DNA of 64,000 bases, from the NCBI GenBank assembly GCA_963739095.1, contig CAVTZF010000023.1, positions 127,404 through 191,403 on the forward strand. The letters run 5' to 3'. The translations under genes were made by a program, and so were the position numbers. The notes below the pieces were generated by a model that made no database searches, had not been told where the DNA came from, and saw only the letters and a program-made list of their open reading frames with translations. Source of the stretch: JACVRW01 sp963739095. GTDB lineage: Bacteria > Actinomycetota > Thermoleophilia > Solirubrobacterales > Thermoleophilaceae. Below, one piece after another: positions 16,066 through 25,043 of this stretch. Every line of letters begins with the position of its first letter. Position 1 is the stretch's first letter.

Positions 16066-17823
16066 CTAGAACTGCGGCGGCGCGCCGAACATCTCCGGCA
16101 CGCGCGTTGCCAGCGCGAGATCGCCTTCGACGTCGAAGCGGCCGCTGAAGAGCAGCTCCTGTGGACCCATCTGTTCGGTGGCGAGTCGCATGAAGTCGGG
16201 GAGGCTCAGCCTGAACAGGATCGCGGGCTTCCCGTTGGCGCCGGCGAGCGCGACGGCGGCGCCATCCTGCACCCGGACAGTCCAGCGCGACGGCTCGCGG
16301 CCGTTGTCCCCGCGGGTCAGCTCGTAGACGATGTCGCCCTCGAAGCCGCCCGCGAACTTCGGCTCGAACTGGCGGGCCATCCCGCCGAAGATGATCCGCT
16401 GTGCGACATCGCTGCCGAAGCGCCGCTCGAGCTGCTCGTCGGAAGCGCCGCGCACCAGCCGCGTCATCAGGCCCTGGCCGGCCCGCTCGACGGAGCGGCG
16501 GGCCTCGGCGGCGAGCTCTGAGGCGCGACCGCGGACGCCGCCGTGGTCTCGCGCTGCGCGCGCCGATCGCTCGAGCTCCGCGGCCTCGTCGATCACGTAG
16601 CCGGCCGGTGCCTCACGCGCGGGTGGACGGCGCGCCAATGCGGCCTCGATCGCCCCCGCGAGACGCTCCTGCTTCGCGCGCTCGCGCTCCTCACGGCCCT
16701 CGGTGAAGTGCGGCAGCACCTTGTCGCCGAACAGCTGGAGGCTGTCGATGATGTGCTCGTGCTTGTTCGGGCCCGCCTGCATGACGAAGATCACCTGGTC
16801 GACGCCCACCGCCTCGTAGCGCCGGCAGAGGTCCAACACCTGGTCGGCGGAGCCGATCGCGCCGCGCAGTGAGCCGAGCCCGGCCTGCATGATCTTCACC
16901 GCCAGCGGCGCCGCATCGGGCGTGATCAGATCGCGCGCAAAGCCGCGCTGGTCGCGATTCGCGAGGAACTCGTCCCACACGCTCGTGCGGCCCGGCTGGT
17001 GGTCGCCGAGGCCGTAGTAGTGGGCCAGTGAGTATCCGAAGAAGTGGGCGCCGTCGATGCCGCGCTCGATCGCGGTGGCCTCGTCCTCGTGGATCATCAT
17101 CGGGAGGACGACCGCCACGTTCGGGTTGACCGCGAAGCCGACCGGCATGCACTCGTTCGACTCGATGATCGCGTAGTACTCGTCGACCCACTTCCCGGCG
17201 TCCTCGGGCTCGACGAACGAGAACGAGAGCGCGCCGATCCCGTTGCGGGCGGCGAGGTGGATCGTTTCGCGCCGGCTGCACGCCACCCACAAGGGCGGGT
17301 GGGGTCGCTGCAGCGGCTTCGGCACGACGTTGCGCGGCGGCATGCTGAAGAACTCGCTGTTCCAGCCCGCGAACGGCTCCTCGACGAACATGCGGGTGAT
17401 CGCGTCCATCGCGTCCTCCCACATCGCCCGCTTCTGGACACGATCGACGAGGAATCCGCCGAGCTCCGCGCCCGAGCTGGCCTCGCCGGTGCCGAAGTCG
17501 ACGCGCCCGTCGGCGACCAGGTCGAGCGTGGCGACGCGCTCGGCCACCCGGGCCGGATGGTTCACACGCGGCGGGATCTGGACGATTCCGTGCCCGAGCC
17601 GGATGCGCTCGGTGCGCATCGCGGCGGCGGCCAGGAAGACCTCGGGCGCCGAGCCGTGGCTGTACTCCTCGAGGAAGTGGTGCTCGACCTGCCAGACGTG
17701 GTCGATGCCGATCTTGTCCGCGAGCGCCACCTGCTCGAGCGCGTCCTTGAGCAGCTGGTGATCGGTCCGCTCGCCGGTCCACGGGCGCGGATTCTGGTGC
17801 TCGTAGAAGATCCCGAAGCGCAC
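16066..17823 (-). CDS. Luciferase-like (LLM) flavin oxidoreductase fused to SCP2-like domain
   Basis: 585 residues. The N-terminal ~390 residues are a luciferase-like F420/FMN monooxygenase barrel: MRFGIFYEHQNPRPW, VWQVEHHFLEEYSHGSAPEV, LGHGIVQIPPRVNHPARVAE, VDFGTGEASSGAEL. After a charged helical linker, residues ~470-585 resemble an SCP2 sterol-carrier lipid-binding domain (FEGDIVYELTR, WTVRVQDGAAVALAGANGKP, DFMRLATEQMGPQELLFSGR). A lipophilic substrate is therefore plausible; cofactor and substrate are unknown. GTG start, divergent from dxr, and inserted between cdsA and dxr. Confidence 0.83.
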   Translation of the reverse strand: MRFGIFYEHQNPRPWTGERTDHQLLKDALEQVALADKIGIDHVWQVEHHFLEEYSHGSAPEVFLAAAAMRTERIRLGHGIVQIPPRVNHPARVAERVATLDLVADGRVDFGTGEASSGAELGGFLVDRVQKRAMWEDAMDAITRMFVEEPFAGWNSEFFSMPPRNVVPKPLQRPHPPLWVACSRRETIHLAARNGIGALSFSFVEPEDAGKWVDEYYAIIESNECMPVGFAVNPNVAVVLPMMIHEDEATAIERGIDGAHFFGYSLAHYYGLGDHQPGRTSVWDEFLANRDQRGFARDLITPDAAPLAVKIMQAGLGSLRGAIGSADQVLDLCRRYEAVGVDQVIFVMQAGPNKHEHIIDSLQLFGDKVLPHFTEGREERERAKQERLAGAIEAALARRPPAREAPAGYVIDEAAELERSARAARDHGGVRGRASELAAEARRSVERAGQGLMTRLVRGASDEQLERRFGSDVAQRIIFGGMARQFEPKFAGGFEGDIVYELTRGDNGREPSRWTVRVQDGAAVALAGANGKPAILFRLSLPDFMRLATEQMGPQELLFSGRFDVEGDLALATRVPEMFGAPPQF

Positions 17824-17829
17824 GCGATC

Positions 17830-17835
17830 AGCCTA
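17830..17835 (-). promoter_or_regulatory. Putative -10 box TAGGCT for the LLM/SCP2 gene
   Basis: On the minus strand TAGGCT ends 6 nt before the GTG at 17823. Back to back with the dxr -10 box, giving a compact 36-bp divergent promoter region. Confidence 0.5.
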
Positions 17836-17846
17836 ACCGCTCTCCC

Positions 17847-17852
17847 TAGACT
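17847..17852 (+). promoter_or_regulatory. Putative -10 box TAGACT for dxr
   Basis: TAGACT ends 7 nt before the dxr GTG at 17860 with no ribosome binding site between, so the mRNA is probably leaderless. Confidence 0.55.
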
Positions 17853-17859
17853 CAATTCG

Positions 17860-19035
17860 GTGCGCAGGATCCTCATAGTCGGCTCGACTGGCTCGATCGG
17901 CACGCAGGCTCTCGACGTGATCGAGCGCGGCGACGACCTCGAGCTGGTCGGCCTCGCCGCGTCCTCCAGCTGGGAGCTGCTGCTCGAGCAGGCACGCCGC
18001 CACGGCGTGGACCGAGTCGCCCTGGCGGACCCGGACGCGGCCGCCCGGGCGGGCGAGCACTCGACCCGCGAGATCCTGGCCGGCCCCGAGGGCCTCGTCG
18101 AGCTGATCACGGACACCGATTGCGACCTGGTCCTGAACGCGCTCGTGGGCTCCGCGGGGCTCGGCCCGACCGTCGCGACGCTGGGGGAGGGCATCGACCT
18201 CGCGCTCGCGAACAAGGAGAGCCTCGTCGTCGGCGGCGAGCTCGTGACCGCGCTGGCGGAGGCCACCGGAGCCCAGCTGCTCCCGGTCGACTCCGAGCAC
18301 TCGGCGCTGCAGCAGCTGATCTCGAGCGAACGGCCGGGGACGATCGACAGGCTCGTGCTGACGGCGAGCGGCGGGCCCTTCCGCGGGCGCACCGACCTCG
18401 ACGGCGTCACGCGCGACGAGGCGCTGGCCCATCCGACCTGGGACATGGGCGGGAAGATCACGATCGACTCGGCAACGCTCATGAACAAGGGCCTCGAGCT
18501 GATCGAGGCACATCACCTCTTCGGCGTGCCCTACGAGCAGATCGACGTCGTGGTGCATCCTCAGTCGATCATCCACGCGCTCGTCCACCTCAACGACGGC
18601 GCGACGCTGGCGCACCTCGGCTATCCCGACATGCGCGTGCCGATCTCGTACGCCCTCAACTACCCCGAGCGCGCCGACGTCCCGGTGAAGACGCTCGATC
18701 TGGTCGAGCTCGGCGAGCTGACCTTCGAGGCGCCCGACCCGAACACGTTTGCCTGCCTGCGGCTGGCGCGCGAGGCCGCGCTCGCCGGTGGGACCGCGCC
18801 CTGCGTCCTCAACGCCGCCAACGAGGTGGCCGTGCACGCCTTCCTGCGCGGCGAGCTGTCGTTCACCGGGATCGCGCGCGTGATCGAGTCGACGCTGGCG
18901 GAGCTGCCGGCGCGCCCGGTGCGCCACTTCAGCGACCTCTACGAGGCGGACGGCGCGGCACGCGAGGTCGCGAAGGGGGTCGCTGCCGTGCCGAGGCAGG
19001 CGGCTCGGCCGGCTGCGGAGGTTCCCGACTCGTGA
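17860..19035 (+). CDS. dxr: 1-deoxy-D-xylulose-5-phosphate reductoisomerase
   Basis: Commits DXP to the MEP isoprenoid pathway (NADPH, divalent metal). 391 residues: NADPH motif ILIVGSTGSIGTQALDVI, LANKESLVVGGELV, metal/substrate motifs PVDSEHSALQQ and SATLMNKGLELIEAHHLF, and HPQSIIHALV. GTG at 17860 was chosen because it gives the conserved N-terminus and follows a -10 box; the longer open frame is antisense to the LLM gene. ispG, a later MEP enzyme, is 3 kb downstream. Confidence 0.95.
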   Translation: MRRILIVGSTGSIGTQALDVIERGDDLELVGLAASSSWELLLEQARRHGVDRVALADPDAAARAGEHSTREILAGPEGLVELITDTDCDLVLNALVGSAGLGPTVATLGEGIDLALANKESLVVGGELVTALAEATGAQLLPVDSEHSALQQLISSERPGTIDRLVLTASGGPFRGRTDLDGVTRDEALAHPTWDMGGKITIDSATLMNKGLELIEAHHLFGVPYEQIDVVVHPQSIIHALVHLNDGATLAHLGYPDMRVPISYALNYPERADVPVKTLDLVELGELTFEAPDPNTFACLRLAREAALAGGTAPCVLNAANEVAVHAFLRGELSFTGIARVIESTLAELPARPVRHFSDLYEADGAAREVAKGVAAVPRQAARPAAEVPDS

Positions 19036-20114
19036 GCTGGTTCCTCGCGTTCGTCGGCTTCGCGATCCTCGTGATCCTGCACGAGCTCGGCCACTTCACG
19101 GCGGCCAAGGCGGTCGGCATGCGGGTCGAGAAGTTCTCGCTCTTCTTCCCGCCGACGCTCGCCAAGAAGCAGATCGGCGAGACCGAGTACGCCATCGGGG
19201 CGATCCCGGCGGGGGGCTACGTGCGCATCACGGGGATGAACCCGTCGGAGGAGCTGTCCGACGAGCTGCGCACGCGCGCCTACTACTCGCAGCCGGTCTG
19301 GAAGCGGATCGTCGTGATCGCGGCCGGCCCGGCGGTGAACCTCGTGCTCGCCTTCATCCTGCTGTTCATCTTCTTCTTCCTGATCGGGCCGGAGACGGCG
19401 ACCACGAAGGTCGGGACGATGGAGAAGGGCTTCCCGGCCGCCAGCGTGCTCAAGTCCGGGGACAGGCTCGTCGCGATCGACGGCAAGCGCGGCGACGCCC
19501 GCGTGTTCCAGGAGGAGATCGCGTCGCACAAGTGCCCCGGCAAGCAGACGAAGGGCTGCGAGGCGTCCACGCCCGTGAGCGTCACGGTCATCCGCGATGG
19601 CCACCGGCGCACGTTCGAGCTGACGCCCGTCTTCGACCCCGATGTCGACCCACCGCGCACGCGGCTCGGCTTCGCCTACCAGCCGGGCCCACGCGAGACG
19701 CTGCCGTTCGGGGAGTCCGTCGACGTTGCCGCGGACCGCTTCTGGTTCGTGACCAAGGCCACGCTCGAGCTGCCGGCACGGTTGCTCGACTCCGAGCAGC
19801 GCAAGGAGATCTCAGGGGTGGTCGGGTCGTACGAGACGACCCGCCAGTCGATCCTCTACGACGTCGCGCAGGTGGTCCTGATCCTGGCGGTGATCTCGCT
19901 GTCGCTCGCGATCGTCAACCTGTTCCCGTTCCTGCCGCTCGACGGCGGTCACATCTTCTGGGCGATCGTCGAGAAGGTGCGCGGCAAGCCGGTCCCCTTC
20001 AGCGTCATGGAGAGAGCGGGCGTGATCGGCTTCATGCTCGTGATCCTGATCTTCCTCGTCGGCCTGACGAACGACATAGACAGGCTGTCCGGCGAGGGCT
20101 TCCAAGTCCGTTAG
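19032..20114 (+). CDS. rseP: RseP-like site-2 metalloprotease (RIP)
   Basis: Intramembrane zinc protease of the S2P family, often cleaving anti-sigma factors. 360 residues: first membrane helix with HELGHFTAAKAVGM (zinc site), PAGGYVRITGM, a single PDZ-like region (about residues 130-230), and the last zinc ligand in NLFPFLPLDGGH near the C-terminus. GTG overlaps the dxr stop (GTGA); the dxr-rseP order is widely conserved. The membrane anti-sigma-like protein at 35 kb is a conceivable but unproven substrate. Confidence 0.92.
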   Translation: MSWFLAFVGFAILVILHELGHFTAAKAVGMRVEKFSLFFPPTLAKKQIGETEYAIGAIPAGGYVRITGMNPSEELSDELRTRAYYSQPVWKRIVVIAAGPAVNLVLAFILLFIFFFLIGPETATTKVGTMEKGFPAASVLKSGDRLVAIDGKRGDARVFQEEIASHKCPGKQTKGCEASTPVSVTVIRDGHRRTFELTPVFDPDVDPPRTRLGFAYQPGPRETLPFGESVDVAADRFWFVTKATLELPARLLDSEQRKEISGVVGSYETTRQSILYDVAQVVLILAVISLSLAIVNLFPFLPLDGGHIFWAIVEKVRGKPVPFSVMERAGVIGFMLVILIFLVGLTNDIDRLSGEGFQVR

Positions 20115-20117
20115 ATT
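20112..20117 (+). promoter_or_regulatory. Putative -10 box TAGATT for the acyl-CoA synthetase gene
   Basis: TAGATT overlaps the rseP stop codon and ends 6 nt before the ATG at 20124; leaderless arrangement. Confidence 0.5.
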
Positions 20118-20123
20118 CCGCCC

Positions 20124-21896
20124 ATGGAAGCTACGAGCGCCGGCGCCAGCCGCACCGAGAGGCCGGCGGGCCTCGACGCGTCGACCTTGGCCGAGGCCTT
20201 CCAGGCGACGGCCCAGGCCCACCCCGAGCGCGTCGCGCTCAGGACGAAGGACGACGAGTTCTCGATGACCTGGGCCGAGTACGCCGACAAGGTGCGCTCG
20301 ATCACCGCCGGGCTCGCCGCGCTCGGCCTCGAGCCCGGCGGCACGCTCGCGATCATGCTCACGAACCGGCCAGAGTTCCACTTCTTCGACACGGCCGCGC
20401 TCCATCTGGGCGCCACGCCCTTCTCCGTCTACAACACCTACACGGGCGAGCAGATCGCCTACCAGGTCGGTGACGCGGGCGCGCGGATCGCCGTGACGGA
20501 GAAGGCGTTCCTCGACCGCGTCCAGGGCATCGACGGGGTCGAGCACATCGTCGTCGTCGACGGCGACAAGCTCGACGAGGCGCTGACGATCGCGGACGTC
20601 GAGGCCGAAGGCGACCCGGAGTTCGACTTCGAGGCGGCGTGGCGGGCGGGCCGGCCCGAGGACGTGCTGACGCTCATCTACACGTCGGGCACGACGGGGC
20701 CGCCGAAGGGCGTCCAGCTCACGCACGCCAATGAGATCTCCGCGGTCCAAGGCTTCGACGAGGTGGTGCCCTTCCCCGACGACGGGCGCGTGATCTCGTG
20801 GCTGCCGATGGCGCACATCGCCGAGCGCACGGCGAGCCATTACCTCCCGATCATCCTCGGCTTCACGACCACCTGCTGCCCCGACCCGCGTCAGGTGGTG
20901 GCCTACCTCCCCGACGTGCATCCGACCTGGTTCTTCGCGGTGCCGCGGATCTGGGAGAAGCTCAAGGCCGCCATGGAGGCCGCCTTCGCGGCCGAGCAGG
21001 ACGACGCCAAGCGCCAGGCGACCGAGTGGGCGCTCGGCGTCGGGCTCAAGAAGGTCAGGACGGTGCAGGCGGGCGAGGAGGTGCCCGCGGAGCTCGAGGA
21101 GGAGTACGCGAAGGCCGACGAGCTCGTGCTGTCGAAGATCCGCGCTCGGCTCGGGTTCGACGAGGTCGAGGTCGTCAATGTCGGCGCCGCACCCACGCCG
21201 CGTGAGGTGATCGAGTTCTTCCACGCGATCGGCGTGCCGCTCGCCGAGCTGTGGGGGATGTCGGAGACCGCGGGCTATGGCGCGTGCAACCCGCCCGACA
21301 AGATCAAGATAGGCAGCGTGGGGCCCGTCGCTCCCGGAGCCGAGATCAAGCTCGCCGAGGACGGGGAGGTGCTGATCCGCGGGCCCTTCGTGATGCCCGG
21401 CTACCGCAACCAGCCCGAGAAGACGCGCGAGGCACTCGACGAGGACGGCTGGCTCCACACCGGCGACGTCGGCGAGTTCGACGAGGACGGCTACCTCAAG
21501 ATCGTCGACCGCAAGAAGGAGCTGATCATCAACGCGGCCGGCAAGAACATGTCGCCCGCGAACATCGAGGCCAAGGTCAAGGCCTCGAGCCCGCTGATCG
21601 GCCAGGCGATCGCGATCGGCGACGGCCGCCCCTACAACGTCGCGCTGATCACGCTCGACCCCGACGTCGCGCCCTACTTCATCGAGCAGAACGGCCGCGA
21701 GGCCGTTCAGGCCGAGGTACAGCGCGGGATCGACGCGGCGAACGAGCAGCTCGCGCGCGTCGAGGGCATCAAGAAGTTCGAGGTGCTCGACGAGGAATGG
21801 CTGCCCGGGGGCGACGAGCTGACGCCCACGATGAAGCTGAAGCGCAAGCCGATCCTCGAGAAGTACGCATCGCAGATCGAGGAGCTGTACGCCTGA
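20124..21896 (+). CDS. Long-chain acyl-CoA synthetase (AMP-binding, FadD type)
   Basis: Activates fatty acids to acyl-CoA through an acyl-adenylate. 590 residues: AMP-binding P-loop LIYTSGTTGPPKGVQLTHAN, ELWGMSETAGYG, DGWLHTGDVGEFDEDGYLK and IVDRKKELIINAAGKNMSP, with the C-terminal catalytic Lys region TPTMKLKRKPILEKY. The central insertion (KKVRTVQAGEEVPAELEEEY region) is typical of the long-chain subgroup. Sits between rseP and ispG under its own promoter. Confidence 0.92.
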   Translation: MEATSAGASRTERPAGLDASTLAEAFQATAQAHPERVALRTKDDEFSMTWAEYADKVRSITAGLAALGLEPGGTLAIMLTNRPEFHFFDTAALHLGATPFSVYNTYTGEQIAYQVGDAGARIAVTEKAFLDRVQGIDGVEHIVVVDGDKLDEALTIADVEAEGDPEFDFEAAWRAGRPEDVLTLIYTSGTTGPPKGVQLTHANEISAVQGFDEVVPFPDDGRVISWLPMAHIAERTASHYLPIILGFTTTCCPDPRQVVAYLPDVHPTWFFAVPRIWEKLKAAMEAAFAAEQDDAKRQATEWALGVGLKKVRTVQAGEEVPAELEEEYAKADELVLSKIRARLGFDEVEVVNVGAAPTPREVIEFFHAIGVPLAELWGMSETAGYGACNPPDKIKIGSVGPVAPGAEIKLAEDGEVLIRGPFVMPGYRNQPEKTREALDEDGWLHTGDVGEFDEDGYLKIVDRKKELIINAAGKNMSPANIEAKVKASSPLIGQAIAIGDGRPYNVALITLDPDVAPYFIEQNGREAVQAEVQRGIDAANEQLARVEGIKKFEVLDEEWLPGGDELTPTMKLKRKPILEKYASQIEELYA

Positions 21897-21900
21897 CCCC

Positions 21901-21947
21901 ATCCGGGGGCTCACGCCCCCGGCCCCCCGGAGCCATCTGGCCGGTGG
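21901..21947 (-). repeat. GTGA-loop GC-rich repeat, copy 1 (inverted)
   Basis: Read on the minus strand it carries CCACCGGCCAGATG, a GGGGGG run and the hairpin CCGGGGGC-GTGA-GCCCCCGG (hairpin at 21903-21922). It begins 4 nt after the acyl-CoA synthetase stop. It matches copy 2 (23274-23323) in opposite orientation, so the pair flanks ispG. Could also act as a terminator. Confidence 0.8.
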
Positions 21948-21954
21948 ACCCCAC

Positions 21955-21960
21955 TATCCT
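21955..21960 (+). promoter_or_regulatory. Putative -10 box TATCCT for ispG
   Basis: TATCCT ends 8 nt before GTG 21969. The intervening GGGAGCAA is also a possible ribosome site (GGGAG), so a short leader is an alternative to a leaderless mRNA. Confidence 0.45.
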
Positions 21961-21968
21961 GGGAGCAA

Positions 21969-23264
21969 GTGGCCTCCAGGCGCCAGATTGACGTCGGTGG
22001 TGTGAAGATCGGCGGCGGGGCTCCCGTTGCCGTGCAGTCGATGACGAAGACGGAGACTGCTGACTTCGACGCCACCATGAAGCAGATTCACGCGATCGCC
22101 GACGCCGGCGGCGATCTCGTCCGCTGCGCGGTTCCGCGTGACGACGACGTGCGCGCGCTCGCGCGGATCGTCGAGGAGTCGCCCATCCCCGTGATCGCCG
22201 ACATCCACTTCAACCACACGCTGGCGCTCAAGGCCATCGACGCCGGCGCGCACTGCATCCGCATCAACCCCGGCAACATCGGCGGCTTCGAGAAGACCGG
22301 CGAGGTCGTCGAGAAGGCCCGCGCGGCGGGCGTGCCGATGCGGATCGGGGTCAACTCGGGTTCGCTGCCCAAGCACCTGCACGAGCTGGAGCGCGACAAC
22401 CCCGTCGAGGCGCTGGTGGCCGCCGCGCTCGAGCACGTCGAGCTGATGGACAGGCTCGGCTTCCACGACTTCAAGGTCTCGATCAAGTCGACCAACGTGC
22501 CCAACACGATCGCCTCGAACCGGCTGCTCTCGGAGAAGATCGACAACCCGCTCCACCTCGGCATCACCGAGGCCGGCACGAAGTGGTCGGGCTCGCTCAA
22601 GTCCGCCGTCGGAATGGGCACGCTGCTCGCCGACGGCATCGGCGACACGATCCGCATCTCGCTCTCCACCTTCCACGCGGAGGAGGAGGTCAAGGTCGCC
22701 TGGGAGATCCTCAAGGCGCTCAAGCTGCGCGAGCGCGGCCCCGTGCTGATCGCATGCCCCACCTGCGGGCGCCTGCAGTTCGACATGGACACGGTCGTGG
22801 CCGAGATCGAGGAGCGGCTGCGCGCCTACGACGACCCGATCGAGGTCGCCGTGCTCGGCTGCGCCGTCAACGGGATCGGCGAGGCCTCGCACGCGGACTT
22901 CGGCATCACCGGCGCCAAGAACGAGGGCCTGATCTTCGCCCACGGCAAGCCGCTCAGGAAGGTCCCGCAGGCGGAGCTCGTGGACGCGCTGTTCGCCGAG
23001 ATCGACAAGTCGATCGACCGCGGCGCCGTGCTCGTGGACGAGAGCAAGTCCGCCGAGGGCGCCGAGTGGCTCTCGAAGATCGAGGCCGAGAACGCCGGCG
23101 AGCTGACGCCCGAGCGGATCGCCGCGATGGAGGCTGCCGCTGCCAGCGAGGACGCCTTCGGGAACGACGGCGCTCTGCCGATGGCCGGCGCGCCCAAGGC
23201 CAAGCGGATCACGCTCGACGAGGAAGCCTCGCCGACGGCCGGCCGCCGCTTCACGCGCGCGTAG
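21969..23264 (+). CDS. ispG: 4-hydroxy-3-methylbut-2-enyl-diphosphate synthase IspG (GcpE)
   Basis: Iron-sulfur enzyme converting MEcPP to HMBPP in the MEP pathway. 431 residues: VQSMTKTETADFDATMKQI, ADIHFNHTLALKA, RINPGNIGG, and the cluster cysteines in ACPTCGRLQFD and LGCAVNGIGEASHADFGI. The last ~50 residues (Ala/Glu/Lys-rich, ending AGRRFTRA) extend beyond the usual C-terminus. Flanked on both sides by inverted copies of the GTGA-loop repeat. Confidence 0.95.
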   Translation: MASRRQIDVGGVKIGGGAPVAVQSMTKTETADFDATMKQIHAIADAGGDLVRCAVPRDDDVRALARIVEESPIPVIADIHFNHTLALKAIDAGAHCIRINPGNIGGFEKTGEVVEKARAAGVPMRIGVNSGSLPKHLHELERDNPVEALVAAALEHVELMDRLGFHDFKVSIKSTNVPNTIASNRLLSEKIDNPLHLGITEAGTKWSGSLKSAVGMGTLLADGIGDTIRISLSTFHAEEEVKVAWEILKALKLRERGPVLIACPTCGRLQFDMDTVVAEIEERLRAYDDPIEVAVLGCAVNGIGEASHADFGITGAKNEGLIFAHGKPLRKVPQAELVDALFAEIDKSIDRGAVLVDESKSAEGAEWLSKIEAENAGELTPERIAAMEAAAASEDAFGNDGALPMAGAPKAKRITLDEEASPTAGRRFTRA

Positions 23265-23273
23265 AGGCACGAG

Positions 23274-23323
23274 CCACCGGCCAGATGCCGCCGGGGGGCG
23301 CGGGGGGCGTGAGCCCCCCGGAT
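23274..23323 (+). repeat. GTGA-loop GC-rich repeat, copy 2
   Basis: CCACCGGCCAGATG, then CCGGGGGG, then hairpin CGGGGGGC-GTGA-GCCCCCCG (23301-23320) and GGAT. The first 14 bases and the hairpin match copy 1 in inverted orientation. Lies 9 nt after the ispG stop and just before the proS -10 box, so it could terminate ispG transcription. Confidence 0.8.
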
Positions 23324-23331
23324 CGGATCCT

Positions 23332-23337
23332 TAGACT
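23332..23337 (+). promoter_or_regulatory. Putative -10 box TAGACT for proS
   Basis: TAGACT, identical to the dxr -10 box, ends 8 nt before GTG 23346 with no ribosome binding site. Confidence 0.55.
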
Positions 23338-23345
23338 CGCGCGTC

Positions 23346-25043
23346 GTGACCCGTCTCTCGCGCTACTTCCTCCCGACCGTCAAGGAGGCGCCCGCGGACG
23401 CCGAGGCGCTCTCCCACCGCCTGCTGGTGCGGGCGGGCCTCGCGCGCCAGCTCGGCGCCGGAATGTGGACATGGTTGCCGGCGGGCTGGCGCGCCCACCG
23501 CAAGGCGGAGCAGGTCATCCGCGAGGAGCTCGACGAGATCGGGGCAGGGGAGATGCTGATGCCCGTGCTCCAGCCGGCCGAGCTCTGGAAGCGCACCGGG
23601 CGGTACGACATAGACGAGCTCTTCAAGCTTAAGGACCGGCGCGGCGCCGAGCTACTGCTCGCGATGACGCACGAGGAGAACATCACCTTCCACATCTCGC
23701 GCGAGGTGCGCTCCTACCGTGATCTGCCGAAGCTGCTCTACCACTTCCAGACGAAGGAGCGCGACGAGCCGCGGCCGCGCGCGGGCGTGCTGCGCACGCG
23801 CGAATTCATCATGAAGGACGCGTACTCGTTCGACCGTGACGCCGCCGGGCTCGACGAGTCGTACGGGCAGTTCATCCACGCGTACGACCGGATCTTCGAC
23901 CGGCTGGGGCTGGAGTGGTATCGGGTCGAGGCGGACGTGGGGATGATGGGCGGCACGGGCGCCCACGAGTACATGGCGCCCAGCCCGGCCGGGGAGAACG
24001 ACGTCGCTCTCTCGGACGCCGGCTACGCCGCCAATGTGGAGATCGCGAGCGCCACCGCGCAGCCGGTCGAGGGGCTGCCGGAGCCGGCGGACTCTCCTCA
24101 ACGGGTCGAGACGCCGGGCGCCACCACGGTCCAGGAGGTGGCCGACCAGCTCGGTGTGCCCACCGGGGCGATCATCAAGGCGCTGCCTGTGATCGCGGCG
24201 GAGCGCGGGCCGCTGCTCGTGCTCGTGCGCGGCGACCACCGCCTCAACGACTTCAAGCTCCGCAACACGCTCGGCTCGGGGTTCAATCCCGCCGCGGAGG
24301 CGGAGGTGCGCGAGCTGTTCGGCACGGAGCCCGGCTTCATCGGGCCGATCGGGGGGCGCGTGCCGGTCCTCGCTGACGAGGCGCTCCAGGGCCTGCGCGG
24401 GCTGGTGACCGGCGGCAACGAGCCCGACATTCATCTCACCGGGGTCGAGCCGGGTCGCGACTTCACTCCCGAGTGGGTCGACGTGCGCCGGGTCGAGGCG
24501 GGAGACACTGATCCGAGCGGGGCGGTGATCCGCATCGAACCCGCGATCGAGGTGGGCAACATCTTCAAGCTCGGAACGCGCTACTCGGAGCCGCTCGGGG
24601 CCCGCTACCTGGACGAGCATGGCAACGAACAGCTGATCTGGATGGGGTCCTACGGCATCGGCCCGGCCCGCATCGTGGCCGCCGCGATCGAGCAGTTCGC
24701 GGACGACGCCGGGATCTCCTGGCCGCGCAGCGTGGCGCCCTTCGACGTGGAGCTGGTGACCCTCGGCAAGGAGGGTGAGCCGGCGCGCGCGGTGGCGGAC
24801 GTGCTCTACGACGAGCTGCGCGAGCTCGGCCTCGACGTCCTGTACGACGACCGCGGCCTGAGCGCCGGCGAGAAGTTCGCCGACGCCGAGCTGCTCGGCC
24901 TCCCGCTGCGCCTCACCATCGGTCGCAAGAGCATCGAGGCAGGGGAGATCGACGTTCAGGTCCGGCGCGGGCAGGAAAAGCGCTCTGTCCCGCTCGAGGG
25001 CGGCGCTGAAGCGGCGGTCGACCTGTGGCGCACCCTCCCCTAA
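23346..25043 (+). CDS. proS: Prolyl-tRNA synthetase (bacterial type with editing domain)
   Basis: Charges tRNA-Pro. 565 residues. Class II catalytic motifs: motif 1 region GAGEMLMPVLQPAELW, motif 2 FQTKERDEPRPRAGVLRTRE, and motif 3 near YGIGPARIVAAAIEQ. The inserted Ala-tRNA editing (INS) domain is at residues ~240-390 (TTVQEVADQLGVPTGAIIK, VLVRGDHRLNDFKLRNTLG). C-terminal anticodon-binding domain includes LDVLYDDRGLSAGEKFADAE. GTG start behind a -10 box; overlaps pgsA by 19 nt. Confidence 0.95.
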   Translation: MTRLSRYFLPTVKEAPADAEALSHRLLVRAGLARQLGAGMWTWLPAGWRAHRKAEQVIREELDEIGAGEMLMPVLQPAELWKRTGRYDIDELFKLKDRRGAELLLAMTHEENITFHISREVRSYRDLPKLLYHFQTKERDEPRPRAGVLRTREFIMKDAYSFDRDAAGLDESYGQFIHAYDRIFDRLGLEWYRVEADVGMMGGTGAHEYMAPSPAGENDVALSDAGYAANVEIASATAQPVEGLPEPADSPQRVETPGATTVQEVADQLGVPTGAIIKALPVIAAERGPLLVLVRGDHRLNDFKLRNTLGSGFNPAAEAEVRELFGTEPGFIGPIGGRVPVLADEALQGLRGLVTGGNEPDIHLTGVEPGRDFTPEWVDVRRVEAGDTDPSGAVIRIEPAIEVGNIFKLGTRYSEPLGARYLDEHGNEQLIWMGSYGIGPARIVAAAIEQFADDAGISWPRSVAPFDVELVTLGKEGEPARAVADVLYDELRELGLDVLYDDRGLSAGEKFADAELLGLPLRLTIGRKSIEAGEIDVQVRRGQEKRSVPLEGGAEAAVDLWRTLP

